From NCBI RefSeq assembly GCF_902774605.1, contig NZ_CACYJE010000007.1:1-64000 (forward strand): 64,000 nt of DNA, given 5' to 3'. Positions 26,035 to 34,557 of the stretch are shown one piece after another. The translations under genes were made by a program, and so were the position numbers. The notes under the pieces were generated by a model. The model saw only the letters and a list, made by a program, of their open reading frames with translations. It had not been told where the DNA came from and did not search any database. Within the stretch, counting starts at the first letter, position 1, and each line of letters opens with the position of its first letter. Origin of the DNA: an uncultured Methanobrevibacter sp. (GTDB lineage: Archaea > Methanobacteriota > Methanobacteria > Methanobacteriales > Methanobacteriaceae).

Positions 26035-27849
26035 ATGTTTAATAAGAAAAGTTTTTTTATTTCAATGTTGCTTTTAATTTTTCTAACTATTGGAATGGTT
26101 TCTGCATCAGACAATTTGACTGATGAAGTCTCTTTAGATGATGCATCTGCTCAAAGCATTGAAACTCCAATATCCTCTGAAATTGAAAGTAATGCAAATG
26201 AATCTTCACAGATTAGTGAAGATGCTCCAAGTCAAGTGAATACAAAAATGGAAGCTAAGGATGTAACAACTTATTATAAGGAGAAATCTGAATTGGTAGG
26301 TTATCTGAAAGATACCAATAATCAGCCAATTTCCGGCAAAAAGGTTTCCATTTCAATAAATAACAAGGTCTATGATAAAATTACTGATAATTCAGGTAAG
26401 GTTGTTTTGAAACTTAACTTAAAACCTGGAACATATACTGCTTCAGTTAAGTTTGCAGGTGATGAAAACTACACTGCAAGCAGCATAAACACAATCGTTA
26501 AGGTAAATAAGGCTTCCTTGAAAGTCACCACTAAAGACTTTAAAACCTATTTTGAATCTGGATTCTATTTTAAAGCAAAAATCATAAATAAAATTACTAA
26601 AAATCCGGTTCAAGGCGTTAAAGTGGCATTTAAAGTTTTTAAAAACAACAAATACAAAACCTATTGGGCAACTACTGACGTTAATGGTGTTGCAAAGTTA
26701 AAAAAGAATCTTAAGGTTGGAAAATATAAGGTTATCACTTCCATTAAAAAGAGCAAGTATTTAAAAGCTAAAAAAGCCAAGGCTACTTTGACTATTAAGG
26801 AAACTGCAGAAATGGGTTGTACATCTTTATATGTTCAGGTAAGCAATACTGAAGCAGTTGCAGGATTCAGAAGGGATGCAACCAATGCAAAAACATTGCA
26901 TATTGTCAAGTATAAGTTGAATGGCAAATGGGCTGTAAAGCAATATAAGAAAAACAGCTATTTCTTCCATTCCTTGACAACTTCTGACGGATGGATGGCC
27001 GGAACTGGAGGTTGGGATAATCCGACCATAAATCATGCTATTGAAAGGTTGGCAGGTAAAATGGCTAAATCCGGCAAAATCAAAAAGGCATATTTAAAAA
27101 AGATTCAAGGTTATGAAAGACAATTAAGAATAGGTCACTTTTCAATCAAGGCTCCAAATGGCAAATATGCTGTTGTGTGGGGTAGTGGAATAAAATATGG
27201 TAAATTAAAACCGGGTGAATATTTTAAAGCCCCTAATGCAAGATCATTATTCCATCAGGGCACATATGATCATTTCAGTAAAAATCCTGTAAAAGCGGCA
27301 ATCAAAATTGCAGCATCTGATTCCTTCGGCGTCAACAGAAGAGATGCAACAGCATTCCATTGGAAAGCTACAACTGATGAGGGTAAGACAACTTCAACAG
27401 TAAAAGTTTATGCTGCAAATGACAACGGGCGTTTGGCTGGAAGAGGTACTGGACATTTAAAGGATGATGTCAGATTCAGAGGCAAATTCATATCCAAAAA
27501 CAGTTTGCCAAAAACTCCTTCCTCAAAATTCCTCGGAACAGTCAAAATGGGAAATATTGACAAGTTGATTAAATCGCAAACCACTGTCAAGGCTCCAAAA
27601 TTAACTAAAAACATTAATGAATCAAAAACATTTGACATTACTGTTAAGGATAAGAAAACTAAAAAACCTGTTAAAGCTCTTGTGCTCAAATTAAAAATTG
27701 GCAAAAAAGTTTTCACTGTAAAAACAAATTCCAAGGGTATTGCGCATTTCAATCCTAAATCATTAAATACTGGAAGTTATAAAGTGGTAATCTATACAGA
27801 CAATATTAAATATTTGGTTTCAGCTAAAAGTACAATTATGATTAAATAA
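26035..27849 (+). CDS. Secreted Ig-like repeat protein with embedded catalytic-looking domain
   Basis: A 604-residue secreted protein. A signal peptide (residues 1-25, ending GMVSAS) is followed by an acidic, Ser-rich spacer, two lysine-rich Ig-like repeats (about 80-160 and 165-250), a distinct domain of about 260 residues starting at Cys262 (GCTSLYVQVSNTEAVAGF), and a final Ig-like repeat (about 520-604, ending STIMIK). The middle domain has WMAGTGGWDN, GHFSIKAPNGKYAVVWGSG and two RRDAT motifs. The Cys start and the GHF..DG-like pattern recall Ntn hydrolases of the bile-salt hydrolase/AAT group, but this is a weak resemblance. It lies 24 bp after the broken adhesin gene. Confidence 0.75.
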   Translation: MFNKKSFFISMLLLIFLTIGMVSASDNLTDEVSLDDASAQSIETPISSEIESNANESSQISEDAPSQVNTKMEAKDVTTYYKEKSELVGYLKDTNNQPISGKKVSISINNKVYDKITDNSGKVVLKLNLKPGTYTASVKFAGDENYTASSINTIVKVNKASLKVTTKDFKTYFESGFYFKAKIINKITKNPVQGVKVAFKVFKNNKYKTYWATTDVNGVAKLKKNLKVGKYKVITSIKKSKYLKAKKAKATLTIKETAEMGCTSLYVQVSNTEAVAGFRRDATNAKTLHIVKYKLNGKWAVKQYKKNSYFFHSLTTSDGWMAGTGGWDNPTINHAIERLAGKMAKSGKIKKAYLKKIQGYERQLRIGHFSIKAPNGKYAVVWGSGIKYGKLKPGEYFKAPNARSLFHQGTYDHFSKNPVKAAIKIAASDSFGVNRRDATAFHWKATTDEGKTTSTVKVYAANDNGRLAGRGTGHLKDDVRFRGKFISKNSLPKTPSSKFLGTVKMGNIDKLIKSQTTVKAPKLTKNINESKTFDITVKDKKTKKPVKALVLKLKIGKKVFTVKTNSKGIAHFNPKSLNTGSYKVVIYTDNIKYLVSAKSTIMIK

Positions 27850-27901
27850 TTGTACTATTTATTTTATACAGTTCATTAAAAGCATATTATGGGTGGTGTA
27901 A

Positions 27902-29323
27902 ATGTTTAAAAAGATATTATTTGCTTTTTTAATTTTAATTTTGACTATTGGTGTCGTTTCGGCTACAGAAAATCTAACGGGTGTTGTTTCAATAGATGAT
28001 AGCCTTAAAAGTCAAGATGCTTTGTCCTATGAAAATGGTTTTGATGAAATTTTAGAAGCTCAAAACACTCAGGAGAACATTTTGCAAAAGGCTCAAACTA
28101 ATGCTGATGATTCAAAATCATCCCCACAAAGTAGTGGACCATCTTCTGAATCAAAAATCATTAAAACTAAAGTAAAAACTTATGATATTGATTCTAATAT
28201 ATATAAGAAAAGTAAAATATTTAAAATCAAAATCACTAATAAAAAAACCAATAAACCGATTAAAAATCTTAAAATATCCCTTGAAATTAGGAACAATTTC
28301 CATAAATACAAAACTTACACTTTAAAAACAAACAATAATGGAATTGCCAAGTTCAATATTAAGAATTTAAAGATGGGGTATAATTCTTTTGATATCACAT
28401 CAAAAGATCCAAAATATCTGGTTGAAGGATTTTCTGGGGTTGCTGTTGGCAAATTGAAAAAACCTGTAACTGTTAAGGTTAATTCCAATATTAAATTAAA
28501 AAATGGGGACAGATTGTCTACATTTTATGTCAAAAAATATGACGGAATGTTTCATAAGGGTTTTCATGTCGTAGGTGATGAGGACAATAAACATATAATT
28601 GACATATATAAAGTAAAGTTTTACTTTAAAAATAATAAAAATGGTAAAATTATTACAAAAACTTCTAATAATTATGTTAAACCAATAAAAGGGTATTCTC
28701 CTGTTAAAGCTAAAATTTGGTATTTGGAATCTCCGATGAGAACAGATGTTAAAGAAAAATCCAAACTTGTTCAATACAAATCAACATATAAACTTCAAAT
28801 TTTATTAAAGGGAAAACCCGTCAAGAATGTGAAGGTCAATTTTAAAGTTGAAAATGGGGGCAAATATAAGAATTATATTTTAAAAACTGATAAAAAAGGT
28901 TTTATAAAATTTAATACTAAAAATTTGAAATTGGGTTATCATAAAATCAGTGTTTCATCTAAGGATAAAAACTATGATATTTATCATAAAAGCAAGATTT
29001 TTATAGGTAAATTAAAAAAGTTTAAGTATCTTGAAAATGATGAATCCTTAGAATTTAAGAATGATGATTTTATTAGAGCTTCCTTTGTAAAATCTAGTGG
29101 AAGCAAAACTAAAATTAAGATTTCAAGTTTGAGGACAGATGATTATGGAAATGATGTGAAAGCCCATAGTCATTTTCTCATTAAGGCTAAAATCTTCTTT
29201 AAAAACAATAAAAACAATAATCTAATAACTATAAAAATAGTTAAAAAAGATTATTCAATCAAACTCAATTCAATAAAAGGTTATACTCCTTTTAAAGTTC
29301 AAGTTTGGTATTTACAAGGTTAA
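27902..29323 (+). CDS. Secreted Ig-like repeat protein with internal duplication
   Basis: A 473-residue secreted protein: signal peptide 1-22 (ending VVSA), an acidic Gln/Ser-rich spacer to about residue 85, then two tandem units of about 190 residues. Each unit is a lysine-rich Ig-like repeat followed by a second module with an IKLKNGDRLSTF- or KYLENDESLEFK-type start and a common end, KPIKGYSPVKAKIWYLES in unit 1 and NSIKGYTPFKVQVWYLQG in unit 2. No membrane anchor is visible, so attachment may be through charge or binding to pseudomurein. A GGTGGTG ribosome site precedes the ATG. The N-terminus resembles that of the preceding gene, suggesting a common ancestor. Confidence 0.75.
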   Translation: MFKKILFAFLILILTIGVVSATENLTGVVSIDDSLKSQDALSYENGFDEILEAQNTQENILQKAQTNADDSKSSPQSSGPSSESKIIKTKVKTYDIDSNIYKKSKIFKIKITNKKTNKPIKNLKISLEIRNNFHKYKTYTLKTNNNGIAKFNIKNLKMGYNSFDITSKDPKYLVEGFSGVAVGKLKKPVTVKVNSNIKLKNGDRLSTFYVKKYDGMFHKGFHVVGDEDNKHIIDIYKVKFYFKNNKNGKIITKTSNNYVKPIKGYSPVKAKIWYLESPMRTDVKEKSKLVQYKSTYKLQILLKGKPVKNVKVNFKVENGGKYKNYILKTDKKGFIKFNTKNLKLGYHKISVSSKDKNYDIYHKSKIFIGKLKKFKYLENDESLEFKNDDFIRASFVKSSGSKTKIKISSLRTDDYGNDVKAHSHFLIKAKIFFKNNKNNNLITIKIVKKDYSIKLNSIKGYTPFKVQVWYLQG

Positions 29324-29330
29324 ACATATA

Positions 29331-29356
29331 AAGTGCAATTGAATTAAATTGCACTT
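29331..29356. terminator. Bidirectional terminator between convergent genes
   Basis: AAGTGCAATT (29331-29340) and AATTGCACTT (29347-29356) form a perfect 10-bp stem between the secreted-protein gene and the convergent potassium channel gene. Confidence 0.65.
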
Positions 29357-30485
29357 ACTTTATTTCTTTTTGTGTAATTTCAGCTATTTCTTTATTAGTT
29401 AAATTGATGCCTATAATTTCTTCTATTTTTTCCAAATCTTCTAATACTCTGTCAAAGGAGGTTTTGTCGGGTCCTGAAATTAAATGGGAGTGGATATTAT
29501 TGACATTTTTATAAAGGTTTTCCAAGGCTTGGCGTTGATCATCATGTGTGTTTAAGTAATTGACGTATTTCTGTCCGTCGGATATGTTCATTGTCTTTAT
29601 TTGGCGGGTAAGCGGTGTCTCAATTCCTGGAATATGGTACTCGATGTTTTCCAGTGTACAACCGTATTTTGCAATAATTTTAAATTCGTCAAATATTTCA
29701 TCTGCACTATGCTTTACAGTAATTTTTAAAAGGTGAGGTCTTGCAGATTCATAATAAAGGCCTTCTCCTCCAATAATTTCGGGAGATACAATCTTGTCGG
29801 CACCAGCCTTTCTAAGCCTTTTGATGTTTTCAAGCTTGCTGGCTCTTGTCACGATCCATGCGTCGGGATTTGTCTCTCGTATTGTCATTACAATGAACAG
29901 GTTGTTGACGTCATCTCCAGTACAGATGATGACACTTCTGCATTTTTCGCCGGCTAATTTGGCAACCAAATCATCCTCAATTGCATCATCATTGATCACC
30001 ACTACATTGTCGCCTTCTTCAATTGATTCGCAAGTATCCTTATCCTTGTCGATCACAATCACGTTCTGGTTTCTTTGGGTCAGCTCATCAAAAACCACTT
30101 TCCCTACTCTTCCGAAACCGCAAATGATATAATAATCTTCCATCACTTTAATAGCCTTCAATTTCCTCGCTCCTTTTGAATATTCGGTCATTTTCTCCTG
30201 GACATTTGTTAAAATAATGTTGAACACATAAGCAAGCAGTGCAACGCCCCCGAGGGCCAGGGTTGTTGCGAATATCTTTTGGACTCCTGTGGTTGGTATG
30301 TAGTCACCGTATCCTACTGTGGCCATGGTGATGACTGAGTAGTAGATGGAATCAACCAGGTTCAGGTGCATTATTAAAATGGAGCCTATGATTCCGTAAA
30401 TGAAAAGGCCTATTATCAATATCAAACCGCTGCTTATGTATTTTGCAGGCAATGTTGTTAAGATTCTGAACGTTATTTTTCGCAT
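29355..30485 (-). CDS. Two-helix potassium channel with RCK domain (MthK-like)
   Basis: Ligand-gated K+ channel. In 376 residues: two membrane helices (about 18-42 and 68-90) around a pore loop with the selectivity filter TVGYGDY at residues 56-62, then an RCK N domain starting YYIICGFGRVGKVVFDEL near residue 112 and an RCK C domain at about 245-330, followed by a helical tail. MthK of Methanothermobacter, gated by calcium, has the same design; which ligand gates this one cannot be told. It is a single gene, unlike the Trk system at 19-21 kb, which takes K+ up. Confidence 0.93.
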   Translation of the reverse strand: MRKITFRILTTLPAKYISSGLILIIGLFIYGIIGSILIMHLNLVDSIYYSVITMATVGYGDYIPTTGVQKIFATTLALGGVALLAYVFNIILTNVQEKMTEYSKGARKLKAIKVMEDYYIICGFGRVGKVVFDELTQRNQNVIVIDKDKDTCESIEEGDNVVVINDDAIEDDLVAKLAGEKCRSVIICTGDDVNNLFIVMTIRETNPDAWIVTRASKLENIKRLRKAGADKIVSPEIIGGEGLYYESARPHLLKITVKHSADEIFDEFKIIAKYGCTLENIEYHIPGIETPLTRQIKTMNISDGQKYVNYLNTHDDQRQALENLYKNVNNIHSHLISGPDKTSFDRVLEDLEKIEEIIGINLTNKEIAEITQKEIK

Positions 30486-30557
30486 AAGATTTTTCCTAAA
30501 GTTAAGATAATTATATTTATACTGGCTACTTATATTTTAACTTATAAGGTGATACTT

Positions 30558-32099
30558 TTGAAACCAATTGACATGATGGTTACTGATTATAATTGTGAAT
30601 ATTTGGGTCTGTCAAGACTGTGCTTGATGGAATCTGCCGGAAAATCATTGGCTGAGGAAGTTGGAAAGATTGCAGTCTACACTTTCTCAAAACCCGTTAA
30701 GGTGGTGATTTTCACAGGTTCCGGTGGAAACGGCGGTGACGGTTTTGTGGCGGCAAGATACCTGCTGAACCGTGGATATGATGTGGACATTTACATGCTT
30801 AAGGATAATATCCATTCTAAAGATGCTAGGACCAATTTCGAAATCCTGAAGAATATGAAGCCACGCCTCTCCTGCCTGAACATATATGACCTGAAAACGC
30901 TTGCCGACATTGAAAACACTGAGGTTGCCAAAAGCATGGACTCCGAGTTCGTCATTGTCGACGGTCTTTTGGGAACCGGAATCAGGGGAAAACTCCAGGC
31001 CAACATTAAACGGGCAATCGAGATAATCAACGAGTCAAATGGCGTCAAGATAAGCGTTGACGTGCCCTCAGGAATGGATCCATTGACCGGTGAGGTGTAT
31101 GACCTTGCAGTGGTTCCGGACTACACCATCAGCTTTCATAAAATCAAGACTGGAGTCCGTCAGGCTGAAGAGGAACTGGTCGGGGGATTGGTTACAGCGG
31201 ACATAGGCATTCCATTCGAGGCGGAGTATTACGTTAACTATGGTGATTTTTTAAGAATGAAAAACCGTGAAACCTCATCCCATAAGGGAAACAATGGCAG
31301 GCTGTTGATTGTCGGGGGAAGTGCTGACTATTCCGGCGCACCTGCAATTGCGGGGATGGCTGCAATCGGTGCCGGATGCGATTTGGTGTATGTTGCATCT
31401 CCTGAAAAATCCGCCGAGGCAATAAAATCAACCTCTCCGGACTTGATAGTGAAATCCCTTCCGGGAGATAAGCTGTCCCTAAGCCATTCACAGGAGATTC
31501 TTGACTTGGCAGACAAGGTGGATGCGGTATTGATTGGTCCGGGAGCAGGAATTGATGATGACACTTCAAAGCTCTTCAATGTGCTGGCGGCTAAAATCAA
31601 AAAGCCATTGGTGTTGGATGCGGACAGTCTAAAGCAGGTTGAAATGTCATTGATTAAAAACAGGAGAGATGTGATATTGACTCCTCACATCTTCGAGTTC
31701 AAGTCATTCTTCAACGTCAATGACGATTTGAGGCTCGACATCGATTCATATGATTTTGCCAAAGTCGATGAAAACATCACAATGTTCCAGAAAATCACCC
31801 GTCAAATCAAGGCAACAGTCATTGTCAAGGGGCAATATGACTTGGTCCTGTCAGGAACCAAATTCAGAATCAACAAGTCAGGCAATCCCGGAATGACTGT
31901 GGGAGGAACCGGTGACGCACTGGCAGGAATATGTGCGGGACTGCTCACTCAGGACTTGGATGCATTTGACTCAGCCTGCCTTGGCGCATTCGTCAACGGC
32001 CTTGCAGGGGATGAGGCATATGGGGCTAAGGGCAACGGTTTTTCGGCAACTGATTTGGTATCATACATCGGAAATGTGATTAAAGATGGATTATGTTAA
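30558..32099 (+). CDS. nnr: Bifunctional NAD(P)H-hydrate repair enzyme Nnr
   Basis: Repairs damaged, hydrated NADH and NADPH: the N-terminal epimerase interconverts the R and S forms and the C-terminal ADP-dependent dehydratase restores NAD(P)H. The 513-residue protein has NnrE features up to about 215 (SRLCLMESAGKSLAEEV, GSGGNGGDGFVAARYL, DGLLGTGIRG, DVPSGMD) and NnrD features after it (KGNNGRLLIVGGSADYSGAP, IGPGAGIDD, VGGTGDALAGI). A GTG at 30549 is in frame, but the TTG at 30558 is preferred because the AAGGTGAT ribosome site precedes it and the family starts MKPID. It overlaps sfsA by 14 bp. Confidence 0.95.
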   Translation: MKPIDMMVTDYNCEYLGLSRLCLMESAGKSLAEEVGKIAVYTFSKPVKVVIFTGSGGNGGDGFVAARYLLNRGYDVDIYMLKDNIHSKDARTNFEILKNMKPRLSCLNIYDLKTLADIENTEVAKSMDSEFVIVDGLLGTGIRGKLQANIKRAIEIINESNGVKISVDVPSGMDPLTGEVYDLAVVPDYTISFHKIKTGVRQAEEELVGGLVTADIGIPFEAEYYVNYGDFLRMKNRETSSHKGNNGRLLIVGGSADYSGAPAIAGMAAIGAGCDLVYVASPEKSAEAIKSTSPDLIVKSLPGDKLSLSHSQEILDLADKVDAVLIGPGAGIDDDTSKLFNVLAAKIKKPLVLDADSLKQVEMSLIKNRRDVILTPHIFEFKSFFNVNDDLRLDIDSYDFAKVDENITMFQKITRQIKATVIVKGQYDLVLSGTKFRINKSGNPGMTVGGTGDALAGICAGLLTQDLDAFDSACLGAFVNGLAGDEAYGAKGNGFSATDLVSYIGNVIKDGLC

Positions 32100-32799
32100 G
32101 GGGATTTTCAAGGCAAGGCCAAACAGGTTCATAGCAGAGGTTGAGGTTGACGGTGAGATGGAGATAGCTCACGTGCCGAACACTGGCAGGTGCAGGGAGC
32201 TTCTGGTTGATGATGCGGTGGTTTGGCTGAAGCCATCTGATAATCCCAAGCGCAAAACTAAATTTTCACTTCACCTTGTCGAGAACCGTGGAGCGCTAGT
32301 GTCACTATACTCGCAGCAAGCCAATAGCATTGTATATGATGCAATCATTGACGGCAAGATAAAAGAGCTTTCAGGCTATGATATTCATCAAAGGGAAAAG
32401 ACAATCGACAACTCAAGGATAGATATATACTTGGCCAATGAAAACGAGGAATGTTATGTGGAAGTCAAGGGAGTGACACTGGTGGTTGGAAGTGAGGCTA
32501 GATTTCCCGATGCCCCAACCGAAAGAGGCGCCAAACACTTGAATGAACTGATCAAACTGAAAAAACAAGGAATAAGATGCTGCGTGTTCTTCCTGATACA
32601 GCATCCGATAGGGCAATTCTTCCGTCCGAACTGGCAAAACGACCCTAAATTCAGCCAAACTCTAAACGATGCATATGATGCAGGTGTTGAGATACTGGTT
32701 TACAGATGCGACAATCAGCTAACCGGTATAGAACTGATTCCCGAACCCCTAGATTTTGATTTGGGAAAAGGTCTTGCCGATGGCCTCATTGATGACTAG
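32086..32799 (+). CDS. sfsA: SfsA family protein (sugar fermentation stimulation protein homologue)
   Basis: A 237-residue SfsA protein; the family has an OB-fold-like N-terminal half and a nuclease-like C-terminal half, and members bind DNA, though the true role is unclear. Conserved blocks are present: KARPNRFIAEVEVDGE, VPNTGRCRELL, ENRGALVSLYSQQAN, IDIYL, EVKGVTLV, ARFPDAPTERGAKHLNEL and a C-terminal GVEILVYRC. The D/E-V-K triad recalls a PD-(D/E)xK site. It starts inside the end of nnr, so the two are coupled, and it overlaps the convergent sirtuin gene by 51 bp. Confidence 0.93.
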   Translation: MDYVKGIFKARPNRFIAEVEVDGEMEIAHVPNTGRCRELLVDDAVVWLKPSDNPKRKTKFSLHLVENRGALVSLYSQQANSIVYDAIIDGKIKELSGYDIHQREKTIDNSRIDIYLANENEECYVEVKGVTLVVGSEARFPDAPTERGAKHLNELIKLKKQGIRCCVFFLIQHPIGQFFRPNWQNDPKFSQTLNDAYDAGVEILVYRCDNQLTGIELIPEPLDFDLGKGLADGLIDD

Positions 32800-33474
32800 G
32801 CTGGCCACATCATCATATGGTGTCTCGCTCTTGTTAACCAACACTAAATTGTCACCGTTGAAATAGTTCACCAATCCTGCAGCGGGATAAACAACAAGGG
32901 AAGTTCCACCGATAATCAGGGTGTCAGCCTGTGAGATGTAGTCGATAGCGAAGCTTAAAACCGCATTGTTCAATGGCTCCTCGTATAAAACGACATCCGG
33001 CTTGACGATGCCTCCGCAATCGCACCTTGGAATCCCATCACTTTCCAGGATATGATCCAATCCATAGGATTTGTTGCATATCTGACAATAGTTCCTGTGA
33101 ATGCTTCCATGAAGCTCCAAAACCTCATTGCTTCCGGCCTTTTGATGCAAACCGTCAATGTTTTGAGTAATCACGGCTTTCAGCTTGCCTGCCTTTTCCA
33201 GTTCGGCCAGTTTCAAATGGGCAGGATTTGGTTCGGCATCAGCAAATACAAGAGTGTCCCTGTAATAATCGAAGAATTCCTCAGTATGGTCAAGGTAATA
33301 GCTATGGGATATCAGATTCTCCGGTGTGTCACCATATTTTTCAAGACTCTTGAAGATTCCGCTTTCAGACCTGAAATCCGGTATTCCACTTTCGGTTGAG
33401 ACTCCTGCGCCGCCAAAAAACACGATATTGTCTGATGAGTCAATTATTTCTTGCAGTTCATTAATCTTAGACAT
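32749..33474 (-). CDS. NAD-dependent protein deacylase, sirtuin family
   Basis: Removes acyl groups from lysines with NAD as co-substrate; in archaea a known target type is the chromatin protein Alba. The 241-residue protein has GGAGVSTESGIPDFRS, QNIDGLHQKAG, catalytic His in ELHGSIHRNYC and a zinc site with the pairs C-x2-C (CQIC) and C-x-C (CDCGG). GTSLVVYPAAGL and the NAD-end NKSETPYD follow. The ATG at 33474 (MSKINELQE) is preferred; an upstream ATG would add 21 hydrophobic residues that do not fit the family. It converges on sfsA with a 51-bp overlap. Confidence 0.94.
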   Translation of the reverse strand: MSKINELQEIIDSSDNIVFFGGAGVSTESGIPDFRSESGIFKSLEKYGDTPENLISHSYYLDHTEEFFDYYRDTLVFADAEPNPAHLKLAELEKAGKLKAVITQNIDGLHQKAGSNEVLELHGSIHRNYCQICNKSYGLDHILESDGIPRCDCGGIVKPDVVLYEEPLNNAVLSFAIDYISQADTLIIGGTSLVVYPAAGLVNYFNGDNLVLVNKSETPYDDVASLVINEAIGKTFSQIKI

Positions 33475-33616
33475 GATATTAATTATATTGGCAGGCACTA
33501 TTAAAATTGTTCCCACCGTGAAAAATTGCTTTCTCATTGTAAAATTGTCTGTTGATTAAAATATTGCTTTAAAATCATTAAATTTACTTGAAAAAGAACT
33601 ATATTCTTTATATTAA

Positions 33617-34486
33617 ATGAAAACATATAGTGATATGGTCAATATGATCGTCGACGATATCTATTGATACTAATCATGGAGGTGGTTGATATTCCTGCCA
33701 AAAATCAGGAATATGATTCCATCCTTAAGCTATCGGCAAGGGCATTCGGCAACGCACTCATGACAATAACTGGTGAAAAACTGGGCATTGTTGAAGTGCT
33801 CCATCAGGACGTGTTGTCTTCACGCCTAAAAAGAGAAATTCTAGATTTGCCCATAAAAACACCATATGGGTATTGCATCGAGTATGAATTTCATTCAAGG
33901 CCTCTCAGTGAGGCCACAGTGCTTAGAAACTACCAAATATGCCATTGATTTGGGTGGAAGTTGATGTTTCCTCAGACATCATATTGTATCATTAGATGCA
34001 ACAAGAACACCAATTCCAAAAGTCGAACTCTTTCCAGGAGTCTACACCAATCCAGAGGTCACTTTCCTAAGTGATGTTGATGGTGAAGAAGTTTTAAATA
34101 CTATCAAAAAGAAATTAGATAAACAACTGGAATTGGATAAAATGGATGCATGTCACATAGCATTGATGCCGTTTTTCAACAATGTTGGAAGTCGTGAGGA
34201 AGTGTTGAGGAACATGTGCCATTTTGTTAACCGAATTCAAATATCTGAAGAGTTGAAATACCATATAAAACTCGTTCAGATATTATCTGTAAGGGCAATC
34301 TTTACAGGTGATGAACAAGAAAAACTTCTTGGAGTGATAAAAATGCGTAGCACTTACCTTGACAACTATGAAAAAAGATTAGTTGAAAGAGCTACAAATA
34401 ATGCTATAATGGATATAGCTTTAAAAATGAAAGCAGACGGTGTTAGTTCTGATTTTATTTTTAAATACTTTGGAGTAAAATTATGA
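33617..34486 (+). pseudogene. Dead Rpn/PD-(D/E)xK transposase-like nuclease gene
   Basis: The region encodes one protein in several frames. Parts that can be joined are DIPAKNQEYDSILKLSARAF (33700 region), an N-terminal nuclease-like piece to about 33935, then YAIDLG, VEVDVSSDIILY, DATRTPIPKVELFPGV and a long C-terminal piece from about 34000 to 34486. At least three shifts (near 33670, 33936 and 33955-33990) separate them. Sequence such as FLSDVDGEEVLNTIKKKLDK and NNAIMDIALKMKADGVSSDFI is typical of the Rpn recombination-promoting nuclease family common in Methanobrevibacter. No terminal repeats were seen, so movement of a whole element cannot be shown. Confidence 0.75.
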
Positions 34487-34557
34487 TTTGGGATTATTTT
34501 TAATCCTTTTCTTTTATTTTTTTAATATTGATTATAATTTGAAGAGGTATTTTTTTC

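Noticed and set aside
26035-29323. Candidate CRISPR or tandem DNA repeat because of repeated lysine-rich units.
   Set aside because: The repeats exist at protein level only and diverge at DNA level; no equal-length spacers occur.
33617-34486. A complete insertion sequence around the Rpn-like remnant.
   Set aside because: No terminal inverted repeats or target duplications could be found on either side.
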